Of a DNA stretch of 64,000 bases, positions 23,081 to 34,412 are shown in pieces. Made by a program: the position numbers and the translations under genes. The first letter of the stretch is position 1. The number at the start of each line of letters is the position of its first letter. Below the pieces are notes generated by a model. The model had not been told where the DNA came from. It worked only from the letters and a program-made list of their open reading frames with translations, and did not search any database. This stretch comes from Cheiracanthium punctorium (taxonomy: Eukaryota > Arthropoda > Arachnida > Araneae > Cheiracanthiidae), in NCBI GenBank assembly GCA_038373885.1, contig JAWZYV010002471.1:930001-994000 (forward strand). Direction: 5' to 3'.

Positions 23081-26000
23081 ACTGTGCGTAAATATAGTAT
23101 TCATATTTGTTAATTTTTAAAGCAAGAATTTTATAGATATATTTTCCTTCAAGAAAGAAACACACTCTCCCCCTTTTTTTACATCTATACTTCTTGGAGG
23201 ATGATATTCAAAGTATTCTTAAACTGATTTTTAGTTATTCATGAGAGCTGTATTTTACAACAAGAATTTGATGAATATCTCTTTTTTTAATAGATAACCT
23301 GGGATATGTTAAAAGAACGTTTTGCTCCTCTACCTCTCCTACTGTGATGCAGTTCATCACATATTTTTCATTTCCCTATTCTAAATTTAATACTCTTTGC
23401 CATTTTTAAATTCCCAACTTTCTTCCGCGATACGCCATCTTAATTTCGTTTTGTGAATTTTTTTGGTTTTTCCGTTAAAGTGTTATTTTTTTTTCTTTCT
23501 AAGACGAATTTCTGCAGTCTCCCCTGTATTTTTCGAAGGCCTTCAGTAAAATTTCTAAAGTTACAAGCTGTCCTTACTCATCCCCTGTTAGCGGGCCTAC
23601 ATTAAAATTTTATTACTATAGCGCTTTTCTAACTGCAACCTGAAATTTTCACAATCTGGCAATTTAACTGACGACCGTTTTTTCTTGCTCCTAGCACTAT
23701 CGCCAAGTGGGCCGACTGTGCTCTGACACCTTTTACGTCTCTTAACTTTTTGCCTTTGCCGGTGAAGGCACGCATGTTTTTTTTTAACTACCAGCCACAG
23801 TTTGAATAACCTTTATTTTTTAATAAACTATATTAAAATCTATCCTGATTGTTAGTTCATTTGGAGTGCCACGTTCCAAGGTTATTGCCTGCGTAATGTA
23901 AACCAGCTATATGATCAATAATTTTGTCAATAGTTCTGTTAAAACTTTTAATTTCACCGCTCAACTCCTTCATACCTCCTACTACCTTTCCGAATGGGTA
24001 GAAATTAGGAAAATGTTGTCTAATCTGTCTCTTGTATTAAAAAATCAAATGCACGCCAAATTTCGTTTTATTAACTTGAGTAGTTTCGGCTAGACGAAAT
24101 ATTGACTTACAAAAAATAGACATTACTTTTCCGTCCCCCTAATATTTGTAATTTTTAGGGGGTGGGGGACGAAATTAATTTTGATAACTAAAACTCAGTA
24201 TTCCGTTTTTCCGTTCTTTTTCTATGAAAACATAAGATAAAATTTTTTAATCAGCGAACTAAAAAAAAAGAAAAAGAAAAGAAAGAAAGATTGCGGAAGA
24301 ATCTTCCTCGGTACTCTTTAAAATATTTTTTTTTTTCAAAACGACTCATTAATAATGGTTGTGTAATAGAATGTTCAATCAATCTTTTTTTTTTCAAAAG
24401 AAAAATGATGATAACACAACTGTTTAATTATACCTATAGAATTAATCAGAAATATTGAGTTTTTCATTTGTGATATAATAGTACAGCTTCATTACCTTAT
24501 CAGAACAGTTCATTATGCAGCAGTTTTGAAGAGTTTCAATCCATAGAACGCAGGAATTTAATCTTATAAACCATTTTTTAATTACTCCCATGAATGATTT
24601 CTATTATGAAACTGGATCGTAACTGGCGAAAATTAGTTTTAGGATCATATTATATTCATAATGCGTAATATGTAAATTTGCGTTCAGTTTGCGTTTAATA
24701 TAATAATCACGAAGTTTATTTTATTACACAAAAGCAATTGGGGCGAAAAGGATTTGAAAATAATTATTAATATAGTTAAGGCGAATAAGATCAGTTTCAT
24801 AACCAATCATTCCTAGCAAATATTTCGGCTTATCATGAACAATATTCATGCAATAAAGTTTAATCAAAATTCGTGGGTCCAGATTATATGGCCATTTGAG
24901 AGACAGATTTACAAATTTACCACCAGTAGTCTGAACAAAAGTACCGCCTATGAGCTAAACCAAAGCGACACCTATCCGACTGCTTTCAAAAATTTCCGCT
25001 GTCTTATTTTCCTTAGTTTCAAATGGCCACTGTTGTACGCCTTTTGAAACTAAGGAAAGCATTGAACATATAATTGTAGCTTTATGCATTCATTCATTCA
25101 TAATAAACTAACCACATCCAAGGATCGCATACATAAAAATTTTCCATTACTCCAACCTACCAGTTCATGGCTAAAATACGAGAGAATTCACGGGGAAATC
25201 ATTGCATGTCCTCCTCTTGTGATCATTATACTTATAACTTACTTCGCCATATAACTTCAGCAATTTTTTCAGGACATGGGTCCCTGTCCTGCTTACTTCT
25301 TTCATTTTAAAGTTTAGTATGAATGTAACTGTGTGTGTGTGGAAACTAGACGATCGTGCACGCCTACTTTGTTGGTATTTTAAAAGGCTACTTAAAGATG
25401 TTATTAACGGCTCAGACTGGAAGTGAGCAATAATAACAATTTGTAAAAAGTCAGTATTTTCCCCATTTTAGATTTTCCCAAATTTATTTATTTATTTTGT
25501 CGACATTCTTAATTTCAGATCTCTCCATTTAATTTGCATGATTTTTTTAAGTTTATAATAATAACAGGAATAATACCAAAAACAGTTCCCTTTATCCATT
25601 ACTTCGATGTTCTCGAACTAACCTCATAAATATTATACTCTAACTTATACATTACCACTGTGCTCGAAATTCGATTCAACGTTAACAGGTGAATAAACGA
25701 CAACCAGCACTGTTTTAACCGTTTCCAGAGACTATACTTAATGTACTTATTAACTTAATAATCTAGTCAACTACTTAAGCAATATACTTCACTTCTCAAG
25801 AATACCGAAAGATAACGTGTCCGTAGTTTCTTCTAAAATAAGTGTAAGTCTTTCCAGAAATATTCAATTGAGTTTTTTACAACACTATACATTACCACAT
25901 GACTAATTAAAAGCCTTGTTAATACTTATGTCACACGCATTCAAAAATCCCTTCTAGAATAATTTCTGCAGTCTTTCTTAATAACAAATATGTATAATCT

Positions 26001-27236
26001 TTTAATGCTCTCTGTCTGCGATGACGTTAAACCCACTTCTTCATATATTAAAGTAATCATAAAACTGTATAAACAATTTAGCAAAAGCAATTATCATTAA
26101 CGTAAACATGTTTTTTCTTCTTTCATACAAATACGGCTAGAAAGCATTTCATCATAGGATATTTTGAGACTATTAAATATAAGATAGTGTTCTTGACAGC
26201 TTATTTGTACGAAGACGATTAATCTACTTAAATGCTTGTTTAAATAACCATATTCTGGATTGTAATTACTTAATCTATCCATGTCACTCACATGTGACGC
26301 CGTAAATCATAATTCTCTGAGTTAAAGACATATATTTTGCTCTAAATCTCAGTACTGCACATTCAGTATGAAGCTTAAAATCGTTCTCAAAGGAGGGAGC
26401 GGGGATTGAAAATAGAAGCAAGAACTTTGAAGCATAAAAATAACTCTAAATATTTTTCCGATAGTTTGAATTAAGAATATTAATTCTGTTTATGCCAACG
26501 ATCGATGATTAGGTTTAATTTATTTTGTATCGGTGGCACACCGACAGTACTAAGATTGTTTTTGGACAATTTTATCAAACCATAAATGACTTTTATCGAA
26601 CAGTAAATTCTGCATACTTTCTTCGTTGCAATGCATCTTTGTGCGTGATTATCGATATAAATACTTTGAAAATTTCTAAATAGAGCCAAAAAATTGAACT
26701 AAACAAACTAATGGTACTATATGAACATAAATAACTTTTCATTGTCTTTAAATTACAAAAATATTTTTAGAAAACACTTGATTGGGTGAAAAGATAAGTT
26801 TTTATTCTACGTCTTCTTCCAAAACCTAACTTTCAATTTTCTTTCTTTTCTACAACCATGTTTAAACTGTAAAAAGCTATGTTACAGTTTCAAGAAGAAA
26901 CAGCTGGGAAATACATGAAAGAGCTACTAAGGCTAACTCTTTTCGAATGGTAACAAAATCTGTTGCAAACGTAAGTAACACCTTTCAATTTTGAGGCAAT
27001 CTAAGCGTATAGGAGAATATTGCATCTGATAGACAAATAATTACAGAAAGTTAGTGAACATGAAATAATCACGCAAATAGAATCCACAACGTGATTCCGG
27101 GTCGAAAGGTGTGAGAAATCAGTAGTCTAAAACAGAACAGAAAATACAATAAATCGATCTGATTTATCATTTTGTTTTACTACCTAAATTATTTTGAAGC
27201 ATGTTTATTTTGAAGCACTCAAATCATGAAAATGAA
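23081..27236. other. Long stretch without supported gene or element
   Basis: AT-rich, with short frames only. One strong local signal is a perfect 16 bp inverted repeat, TTTCCTTAGTTTCAAA at 25008-25023 and its complement at 25043-25058, with a 19 bp loop. No transposase, exon or RNA gene motif was recognised. Confidence 0.45.
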
Positions 27237-27405
27237 AAAATAAAAACTTTGTGTAAAAAACACACATAAAATGATACTTATAACAAGATACGATCATTTC
27301 GACTGAAAATTTATTCAGTCTTCATACGTCATAACCTTTGTCTCACTAAACAATGGGAACTGAAAAAGATAAACACAAATAATCATGTTGCCACTTGGAA
27401 AAAAG
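27237..27405 (-). mobile_element. Inverted arm with hammerhead-like core (Penelope-type terminal repeat?), copy 1
   Basis: Read on the minus strand it matches 28862-29030 (plus strand) along about 168 bp. Shared blocks include AACATG.TTATTTGTGTTTA, TCTTTTTCAGTTCCCA, GACTGAATAAATTTTCAGTC, GTTATAAGTATCATTTTATG and TTTTTTACACAAAGTTTTTA. The stem GACTGAA/TTCAGTC is followed by GAAA and preceded by a degraded CTGATGA-like block, as in hammerhead ribozymes. Penelope-like elements are known to carry such motifs in terminal repeats that may be inverted. No reverse transcriptase is visible. Confidence 0.55.
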
Positions 27406-27782
27406 AAAAAGCGTAAACCACGGAGATTAAAGGAAGAGGGGGAAAGGAGGTGATTTAAAAAAGAAAAGAAAAAAGAAAAAATATGGACAAACAGAAAATG
27501 CATAGTTAAAGAAATAAAAAGCAAAAAAGAACATACAAAAACACACACACACACACCCAGAAAAGCAAAACAATAGAAAACAGAACAAACAAAAGAACAA
27601 AAAACAAAATAACATAAACGCACAAATAATAGTACAATTATTATTTTTTTAAATTATTATAATAAGGTAATAATAAACAGAAAGGAAAGACATAAACCCT
27701 TTCCTTTATGATTATTATTATCTTATTGTAATTATATTTTTAAAAACAGTGTGTTGTCCTGTATGTTATAAAAAAATAATAA

Positions 27783-27870
27783 TCCTACTAATATATAAAT
27801 GTCCATGTTCGTGTGAATGTTTATTACTCTTTCACGCTGAAACGGTTTGATTGATTTGAATGAAGTTTGG
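27783..27870 (+). mobile_element. Possible Helitron-like 5' end
   Basis: TCCTACTAATATATAAATGT, following A, then TTACTCTTTCACGCTGAAAC and a ATTTGAATGAAGTTTGG-like block. Sequences of this style begin many arthropod non-autonomous elements, some classified as Helitrons (from memory). No matching 3' hairpin plus CTAG was found downstream, so the extent is unknown. Confidence 0.35.
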
Positions 27871-28566
27871 AATAAAGACAATTAAAGCCCTGGATTAACA
27901 TATAGGCTACTTTATATCGCGCAAAATTAGTTAAAAATTGGTTTAAATTGGTGGTTTTGCTAAATTAACAATTGGTAGTTAATTTAGCAAAATAGTTTTT
28001 CCTATAATATAGAAAAAACTATATTTTATCCAAAAAAAAAAAAAAATACAATGGAGTTTTTATTTTACAAAGACCTCGACAGATGGTGCAAACTAATAGA
28101 ATATCGTTAAATGAAGCTAAAATAATGACTAAACACCACTTTATCGTATGCTACACCTGACTTGGATGAAGAATGCACCTAAATAAGTTTCTGAAACTTT
28201 CATTCAGCTGGAATTGTGCATTTTTCTGCTGAGCTTTTTCCCATTTTATTTCAATTGCATTACATCCAGGAAAAGGATGTTGGAACTATCAATTTTAATT
28301 TTGTTTAATCACTCTCATGAATAATGATACAGGGAAGACCCATGGATTATGATAAGTTTTTAATATACAGCGTTTGAGAGCGTATTTAAAGTCTGAAAGT
28401 GTTTCAGATTTTCTTACTTTTATTTTTCTCCTTTTATTTATTTTTTTATTTATTTATTTTTTTATAACGGCCAATATATCCAGAAACTCTACAGAATTAA
28501 TATAAGACGAAAATAATTTGCACCTTTATGTAGGTTTTAATCATTAAACCATCTTATTTTTGTAAC

Positions 28567-28722
28567 CAGGGGCGGCCCGACACGGTAAGCAAGGTAAGCA
28601 TTGCATTGGGGGGCCGCCTTCGAAGGGACGTCATTTCGAACTCAAAAACTAAATAGAGCGTAAAAGGGGGCGTCTTTTTTATGTTAGCAAGGGTCTCTAC
28701 ACTTACCCTAGGGCCGCTCCTG
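28567..28722. mobile_element. hAT-type MITE with perfect 8 bp target duplication
   Basis: The termini CAGGGGCGGCC and, from the other strand, CAGGAGCGGCCC are inverted repeats. Both flanks carry the identical octamer TTTGTAAC (28559-28566 and 28723-28730). An 8 bp duplication and a CAGGG-type terminus are hallmarks of hAT elements. At 156 bp it cannot encode a transposase; the open frames on both strands across it are incidental. It lies between the two inverted arms at 27.2 and 28.9 kb. Confidence 0.88.
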
Positions 28723-28861
28723 TTTGTAACCATCTTAATTTTAAATTCCATTCAGAATCTAGGAGATTTCGGTGCCAGGGAAGCCAGTGAGAAACAGGAT
28801 TCTCTCCGAACAAAATTTATTAAGATGGCGGACCAATGGCTAGTGCATAATATATCTCGAT

Positions 28862-29030
28862 TCTTCTTTTTCCCAACATGCTTATTTGTGTTTATCTTTT
28901 TCAGTTCCCACTATTTAGTGAGACGAAGGTTATGACTGATGTAGACTGAATAAATTTTCAGTCGAAACGATCGCATCTGGTTATAAGTATCATTTTATGT
29001 CTGTTTTTTACACAAAGTTTTTATTTATTT
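28862..29030 (+). mobile_element. Inverted arm with hammerhead-like core (Penelope-type terminal repeat?), copy 2
   Basis: Plus-strand partner of the arm at 27.2 kb. Here the core reads CTGATG (28936-28941), then stem GACTGAA...TTCAGTC, then GAAAC (28964-28968), then the self-complementary CGATCG. Copy 1 keeps the ATGA side and the CGT after the stem better, while this copy keeps CTGATG. Together they suggest an ancestral hammerhead core that has decayed separately in each arm. Confidence 0.55.
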
Positions 29031-29347
29031 TATCTTTTAACACCAGTATTTTGAGTGTTTTTTCTGTACTCAAAGCAACTATCTGGGATCATTTTAAATT
29101 AAAAAAAGACTCCACGTATGTTGGAAAGACTGCAATATGATGGGACACATTTTACATTTTCTATTATGAAAAGCGTAATTCACAAAATCTTTCTTTTTTT
29201 TCTGACTGTTAATTCAAATAGTTTTCTGCTATTAGATAAAACATGTAAATGTTTATTAAATTATTGAAAGCGAAATAGTCTCAATTTGTCAAATAAATTT
29301 TTGCAGTTTTAGGATGCAATGGGACTTGTCAGGGGTCTTACGAAACA

Positions 29348-29634
29348 TTAACCCATTTGTGCCTGGATATTTTTGCGACTTTCTTCTATTTTTACTGATA
29401 ACAGAAATAAGAAATATATTTCTGAAGTCAACTTCTTGAACAAGGGGTGATTTCTTTTAAAATCATTATGCATAAAAATCGAAATATGAACATCCTACTT
29501 GGTCATGCTAAAACATTTTTTTTTTGAGTTGAGGCTCAATACTGATGAATAAAGGCTAGGAAAAATAAATAACGTTTTCGACTAATAGCGAAAATGCCGT
29601 CCCAAAAAAGGGACACTAGGCATAAATTGGTTAA
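29348..29634. mobile_element. Second piggyBac-like MITE family, 287 bp
   Basis: Bounded by TTAA on both sides, with TIRs TTAACCCATTTGTGCCTGG and, from the other strand, TTAACCAATTTATGCCTAG. Just inside one end lies the hairpin GTCCCAAAAAAGGGAC. Subterminal hairpin, TTAA target and CC-start match the organisation of family A, but the sequences are unrelated. No coding frame. Confidence 0.75.
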
Positions 29635-29648
29635 TCATACAACTCTGT

Positions 29649-30077
29649 TTGCCACCAAACATTCATTGCTTAGGTTCAAAATGTTACAGCAAAATACGCA
29701 ATTTTATAGTGTATCTTGCCAGAATATTAGAGAAAATAACGCAAGATAATCCTCGCCCAGTGAAACAGGTTATTATCTCATGGTTTCAAAATAGTTTCAA
29801 TATTATCCAAGTCTATACCCAAGATCAATCAGCTTTTTCTGGGTATACAAGCTTCATACACTCATTTTTCTTTTTCAAAACATCATCGCGGGTTTATTTT
29901 TCTGGCAAGCTGATTTCTTCGGCAATGGCAACAAAAAATTTAGGAGTTTGTTTCCTAACAAATAGTATTACTAATACGACACATGACTTACTTCAGAGCA
30001 AGGTTCCTATTAGAATAAAAAATTGGGGGGGATTTCTCACCCATCCAAAAATTTTGAGTGAGATTTCTGAAAGTTAA
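29649..30077 (+). other. Unrecognised 142-codon open frame
   Basis: An open frame starting 15 bp after the piggyBac-like MITE. The composition is less AT-skewed than most frames here (contains ITQDNPRPVKQVI and RIKNWGGFLTHPKILSEISE), but no family, signal peptide or domain is recognised. A similar short phrase (VQNWGGF) ends the frame at 53304-53504, which hints at a shared repeat rather than a gene. Probably non-functional. Confidence 0.2.
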
Positions 30078-30839
30078 GTGAGAACATAAATATTGTTTAA
30101 CATCATTTTATTTATTTATAGTACAATTTCAGTAACACCAATTTTTCCGTTCATTAAAAAATTTTACAGCTTGATCAAATGGAAAACTTTCTAAATTGAT
30201 ATTTCCATCAGCTATTCTAATAAGATTGCTTAAATTTGCACTTGAAAGTGCACTGAAATTTGTTTTTGAATTGTTAATGGATATTCAAAGTTAATGAATA
30301 TTCAAATTTATTCAAAGAATCACATCCAGTTTAACTAAGCAAAAGAATTATTATCTATAATATTTATATAATATATTTATATAAATATTAAATTATATTG
30401 TACTACAAAGTTGGTAAGATACAAATATGTGTGACAACGTTAAAACAGATATAGTTAAGTTCAAATTCTTACTACAGTATAAGCTAGATTATCCGGCATT
30501 TAACCGGAAAATTTCAGCTTCTTCTTTTTGGGTAGGTCTTCTTAAAAGATTGATTAACTCTTACTGTGAACGACAACTAAACTTAGAACGGAAGGGGGGG
30601 CGGGGGGGTCCAAATTTCAAACTGCCAGAGGTTATCAATAATTCCATGAATCGTGGTGGTATATAAAAAAACAAACAGATGAAATGCTCTCAAAACTCAT
30701 ATAGGATGGACACACATACAAAAACAAAGCAATTTACAGCTGGAAAGCAGGAGGAGAAAAATCAACACGTCAGCTCAGCGCCGATAGCATTAATTAATAT
30801 TCCCCCTCTGCATTCCGATGATTTAACTGTGTTATCTCT

Positions 30840-31090
30840 GAGCAGAAACTCGAGAGGAAGGCGGGGGCGCTTCATTGCGGCCGCGGCATGCTCGTTATCC
30901 GACAGTAGTAGAGTAAAAACAAATTTTTGTATTTGTAAACTGGCGTTTTTAAACTTTAAAACAGCGTGCGAGAATCTCGCGCAGGTGGCGAATATTTTGC
31001 AGCGTGAGAATACCTCGCGCTGTAATATTTTTTGCCCAAGATTTAGGAAATTTATGCGAGATTCTCGCGGTCTCGCACTCTAGCGGGAAC
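30840..31090. repeat. GC-rich palindrome cluster
   Basis: A locally GC- and CpG-rich patch in AT-rich surroundings. It includes a GCGGCCGC site at about 30877, two 13 bp palindromes GCGAGAATCTCGC (about 30968) and GCGAGATTCTCGC (about 31055), and between them an imperfect inverted repeat with arms GGCGAATATTTTGCAGCG and CGCTGTAATATTTTTTGCC. The 134-codon frame crossing it (30679-31083) is explained by the palindromes. It could be an old foldback element or a regulatory island. Confidence 0.5.
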
Positions 31091-31097
31091 CCTGCTT

Positions 31098-31239
31098 CAG
31101 AGTTTCTCAAACTTTTTCTCCGGTAGAACACTTTGAGGATCTTGGCAGAGCGCATTCTGAAAATTTAAGAGTAGTGAACTGCAGTCTAGAGCAGCAAGAA
31201 TTTTACCCCCGAGAAAGAAGCAGGTTTTGAGAAACCCTG
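31098..31239. mobile_element. hAT-like MITE, 142 bp
   Basis: Termini CAGAGTTTCTCAAACTTTTT and, from the other strand, CAGGGTTTCTCAAAACC agree at 14 of the first 15 positions. This resembles hAT/Charlie-type ends. The flanks do not show a clear 8 bp duplication, so the copy is old or one end was altered. Confidence 0.6.
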
Positions 31240-33547
31240 ATTCAGTTTAATGTTGTAATGGAGATTCTCTTCATCTGATGAATCATGTAGAGACACAATG
31301 TCACTGGATTTTTTTTTTTTTTTTTTTTTTTTTTTGTCGCTTTTTTCTCTCTTTTGCTTCTTAGATATTTTCGAGTTGGCTCCTTCAAAAAATTTTAGAT
31401 GCTTTTTAAAGTTTCTTTCAATTTACACTTTTCCGGTGCATCTTCAGGATCCTGCATTTTCTCTGATTCCTAAATCATGTTATAGCAGCAATGTCATAAA
31501 TTAATAACAAAATTTAAAACAAATTAATTTTACTTTATTTCTGAAAAACTAAGCAATTCTATTTTGAAATCATAATTAACTTGTCCTTTTGTTGAAAGCC
31601 AACTTTTAAAATGTTCTAAGATTAAAGAATTAAAAGAATAATTCACGCCAAATTACTTGTATAGAAAATTATCATTTAAATTAAATCTGCAATGATGTTG
31701 CAGTTTTTATACTTAGTGAAGTCCCATTAGACCCTTTATGAAATTTCCCTTTGGATTCCATCACATATCATTGCTTTTAGCCTTACTGCAAATTAATTAT
31801 TGATCACTAACGCAAAATAATGGTTTGAAATGAAAAAAAGGAATATTTGAAGCTTCATAATAACAGAAATTTTTGTTTGAAATGGTTAGTAGGGGATCAA
31901 AACATGCATTTGTTATTTAGAAAAAAAAAACTCACCTTGATGCTTAGAAAGATTGTGCTGGGTCAAACTGTTAATTAAAACAAATATATTCGACACATGA
32001 TTCGGTAGCAGACTGGTGCTACCACCTATGAAAAACCACCAACGAAACTCTAGATATACGTAAATAACTACTATATTATTTCATGCAATAACACAGCTCC
32101 CCATATTTAATTAGCCTCGAGTCTCCTCTACATTATGAGCATTTTCAAGAATGAAAATCGGTGATACTATAGTTTTTGAGATTTTTTCTTTCTGAAATTT
32201 GTTTGGAAGAAAGATGTTTTGTTACCTTAATCACCATCTTATTGGCAGAGACTATAATCTAAACAATAAATAGCAAAGATTTTACTGGTACTATCAAATA
32301 TCTTTAATATTATGTATTGAAAATTTTCAAGTTCTTTTGTAAGATGAGAACAATAATTCATTAAAAAATTTAAATTCATTAAAAGAAGAATGCATCAGAC
32401 TCCGTAAGATCACCCTGCCGTGAAACTTGAAAAGTATTTTTTTCATAAAGAGGCAAGTTCGCTCCGTCGAATTTCTACTAACATAGAAAATGTATTTCCA
32501 GTCATATTGAACTTTTAAAAATTATTTCAGTGCTTTAATAAGTAGAAAGTTACTTACAAATTCAGAAAATCAAAAAATATATAAATAAAAACTAAAAAGA
32601 ACATATATTGCATAAATGATTAGTCTTAGATTAAAAATAGTTTTTGGCTATGCGTGAAATAAAGCATTTCAGTTTTCCAAATTACTTTTATAATTAATAA
32701 AGAATGAGAAATATTTTAATTTTTGTACCTTAAATTAAAATTATTTTTTAATATTTCGTTTTAAAGAATTAATATGCCTAAAGCATATTCTTTATAGTTT
32801 ACTTGATAATTAAAATGTTCCTTTTAAATCCCAGAAAAAATAATTTTAGGTAGAGATTAATTACAAAGTTTGGCGTAAAATTTATAAAGTTAAATAATTA
32901 AATTTTAATTTAATAATTTAAGTTGTGGTTTTATTTATTCAAGAAAAGTGTACATAACTTTTTAACTTGTTATAAGTTTGTTAATTTTTAGTAAAGGGCT
33001 TTACTTCCCGGTTTGTTAAAATCAAACTTCAGCGATTAAACGGTAGATACACAGAGTATTGTATAATACCATATTAACATACTATGTAAGAAATAAACCT
33101 TTCATATAATTTAAAATTGCTTTTTTATCCAGGTACAAATATCACTGTCAGACCTCTTTGTTTTTAATGTATTAAGGAGAAAAGTGGCACGAATGGGAGT
33201 AGTTATGAATGGGACATCACCCACAAATCCTTAAATATAGTTCTTTTTACCATCAAATTTTGCTAGTCGATGTATCTAATATCAAACCTCTTTGTACCAA
33301 AAAAAAAAACAATTAAAGACTGCTAGAGTGATGGCAAAATGTGAAAATTTGCGATTTCAAGATTCAAAAGTAAATAATTCGTAGCATTTAAATATTGAAA
33401 TTTTTATTTTCAAGCGTTGGTTTGGCTATACATATGATAGTATTTTATGGACCCTATACATAGCTTTTCAAGCCGTAGTAATAAATTAGATAGAGAAGTT
33501 ATCGTACTTTTGAATTTTATTTTATCGCAACCTATGTTCAAAGTCAA
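31240..33547. other. AT-rich non-coding stretch
   Basis: Contains a poly(T) run at about 31309-31335 and otherwise no supported feature. Confidence 0.45.
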
Positions 33548-33700
33548 ATTAATGTAATTTTGTAGGGGGGGAGGGGGCGTGCTAGTTCAAATTTATATCT
33601 ATTTTATGGAAGTAAAATAGGATTTCTTATATTTTTCATGTAATTTCTTTTTTCTTGGGAGGGCCAATCGCCCCCTCAAGCCCTGCTTTAATTCATCAGT
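33548..33700 (+). repeat. Dispersed repeat, second copy
   Basis: Same orientation and block order as 22925-23080, with the near-identical core TTTTATGGAAGTAAAATAGG and G-rich/C-rich ends. Confidence 0.6.
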
Positions 33701-33757
33701 GCATATGTTAAAGTAATTAATTGGACCCAAAATCGATCGATAAATAAAACTGCCCAA

Positions 33758-33870
33758 TCTATATAAATAAAAACGTAAATATTTGTTTGTTCAAAACTTC
33801 AAATCTAGAAAGTTCTTCGATGATTGTTTTGAGATTTTGACGCACTGTGGTATTCTAATATGGGTGTGTT
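33758..33870 (+). mobile_element. Helitron-like 5' terminus
   Basis: TCTATATAAATAAAAACGTA following A, then ATTTGTTTGTTC. It closely resembles the 5' end of the complete Helitron at 51208 (TCTTATAAATAAAAATGAAA, then TGTTTGTTTG). The matching 3' hairpin and CTAG end were not located, so the length is unknown. Confidence 0.45.
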
Positions 33871-34211
33871 TTTATATAACTTTTATATTGATGCCACACC
33901 TGTGACAGACAAAACCATGCTTTACTTCAAAAAAGGTGTCAACGATGTACCTGAAAGAGTTCTTATCGCCTTCTGCTAAGTACTTTGGCGTGTGTGAAGT
34001 TGCAAGTAACCTCTTGGTGACTCGCAACTTGACGCCTTGGAGGAATGAATAGTAAATATGGAGTTGAGAGCATAAAAGAGCATTAAATAGGAAAGAAAAA
34101 GGCCTTTATAACTCCTGAGGAACAGTAAGATTTTGGGAAAAATCCAATTTTTATGCATCAAGCCAGATTCTGGATGCAGTTTGAATGAAGAGGAGAATTC
34201 CTAGGATTCAA

Positions 34212-34412
34212 TTATTTGCTTAACGTTTTAAGAATGGATGATTTTGTTAAGTATAATTTTCTCCAAAAAACACTAAAGTACTTTATGTTGATCGAGTTGA
34301 AATACTAGAATCAGATGAAGCACGTGTGAAATTTATGAGAAGACAAATAAACGGGACCTTCATTTTTCCTGAAAATGCTGATACGGCAATTGAGATTATA
34401 TTAAAATGAAAT
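34212..34412 (+). pseudogene. Decayed transposon-ORF fragment
   Basis: The frame from 34272 to the stop at 34410 reads TKVLYVDRVEILESDEARVK then FMRRQINGTFIFPENADTAI. Just upstream, in a different frame, is DDFVKYNF. This resembles a short domain found near the C-terminus of several insect/arachnid transposon proteins (pattern: G.FV.VKF..K....YVG.V, then V.F(L/M)R, then F.FPE..D; from memory). A frameshift separates the halves. The element type is not determined. Confidence 0.4.

Noticed and set aside
27315..27623. Minus frames rich in Phe, Cys and Leu, resembling a membrane protein
   Set aside because: Produced by A-rich low-complexity DNA next to the inverted arm; no start context or family match.
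30679..31083. 134-codon frame with Arg- and Ala-rich part
   Set aside because: Crosses a palindrome cluster whose GC-rich sequence lacks stops by composition. No motif; open on the opposite strand too.
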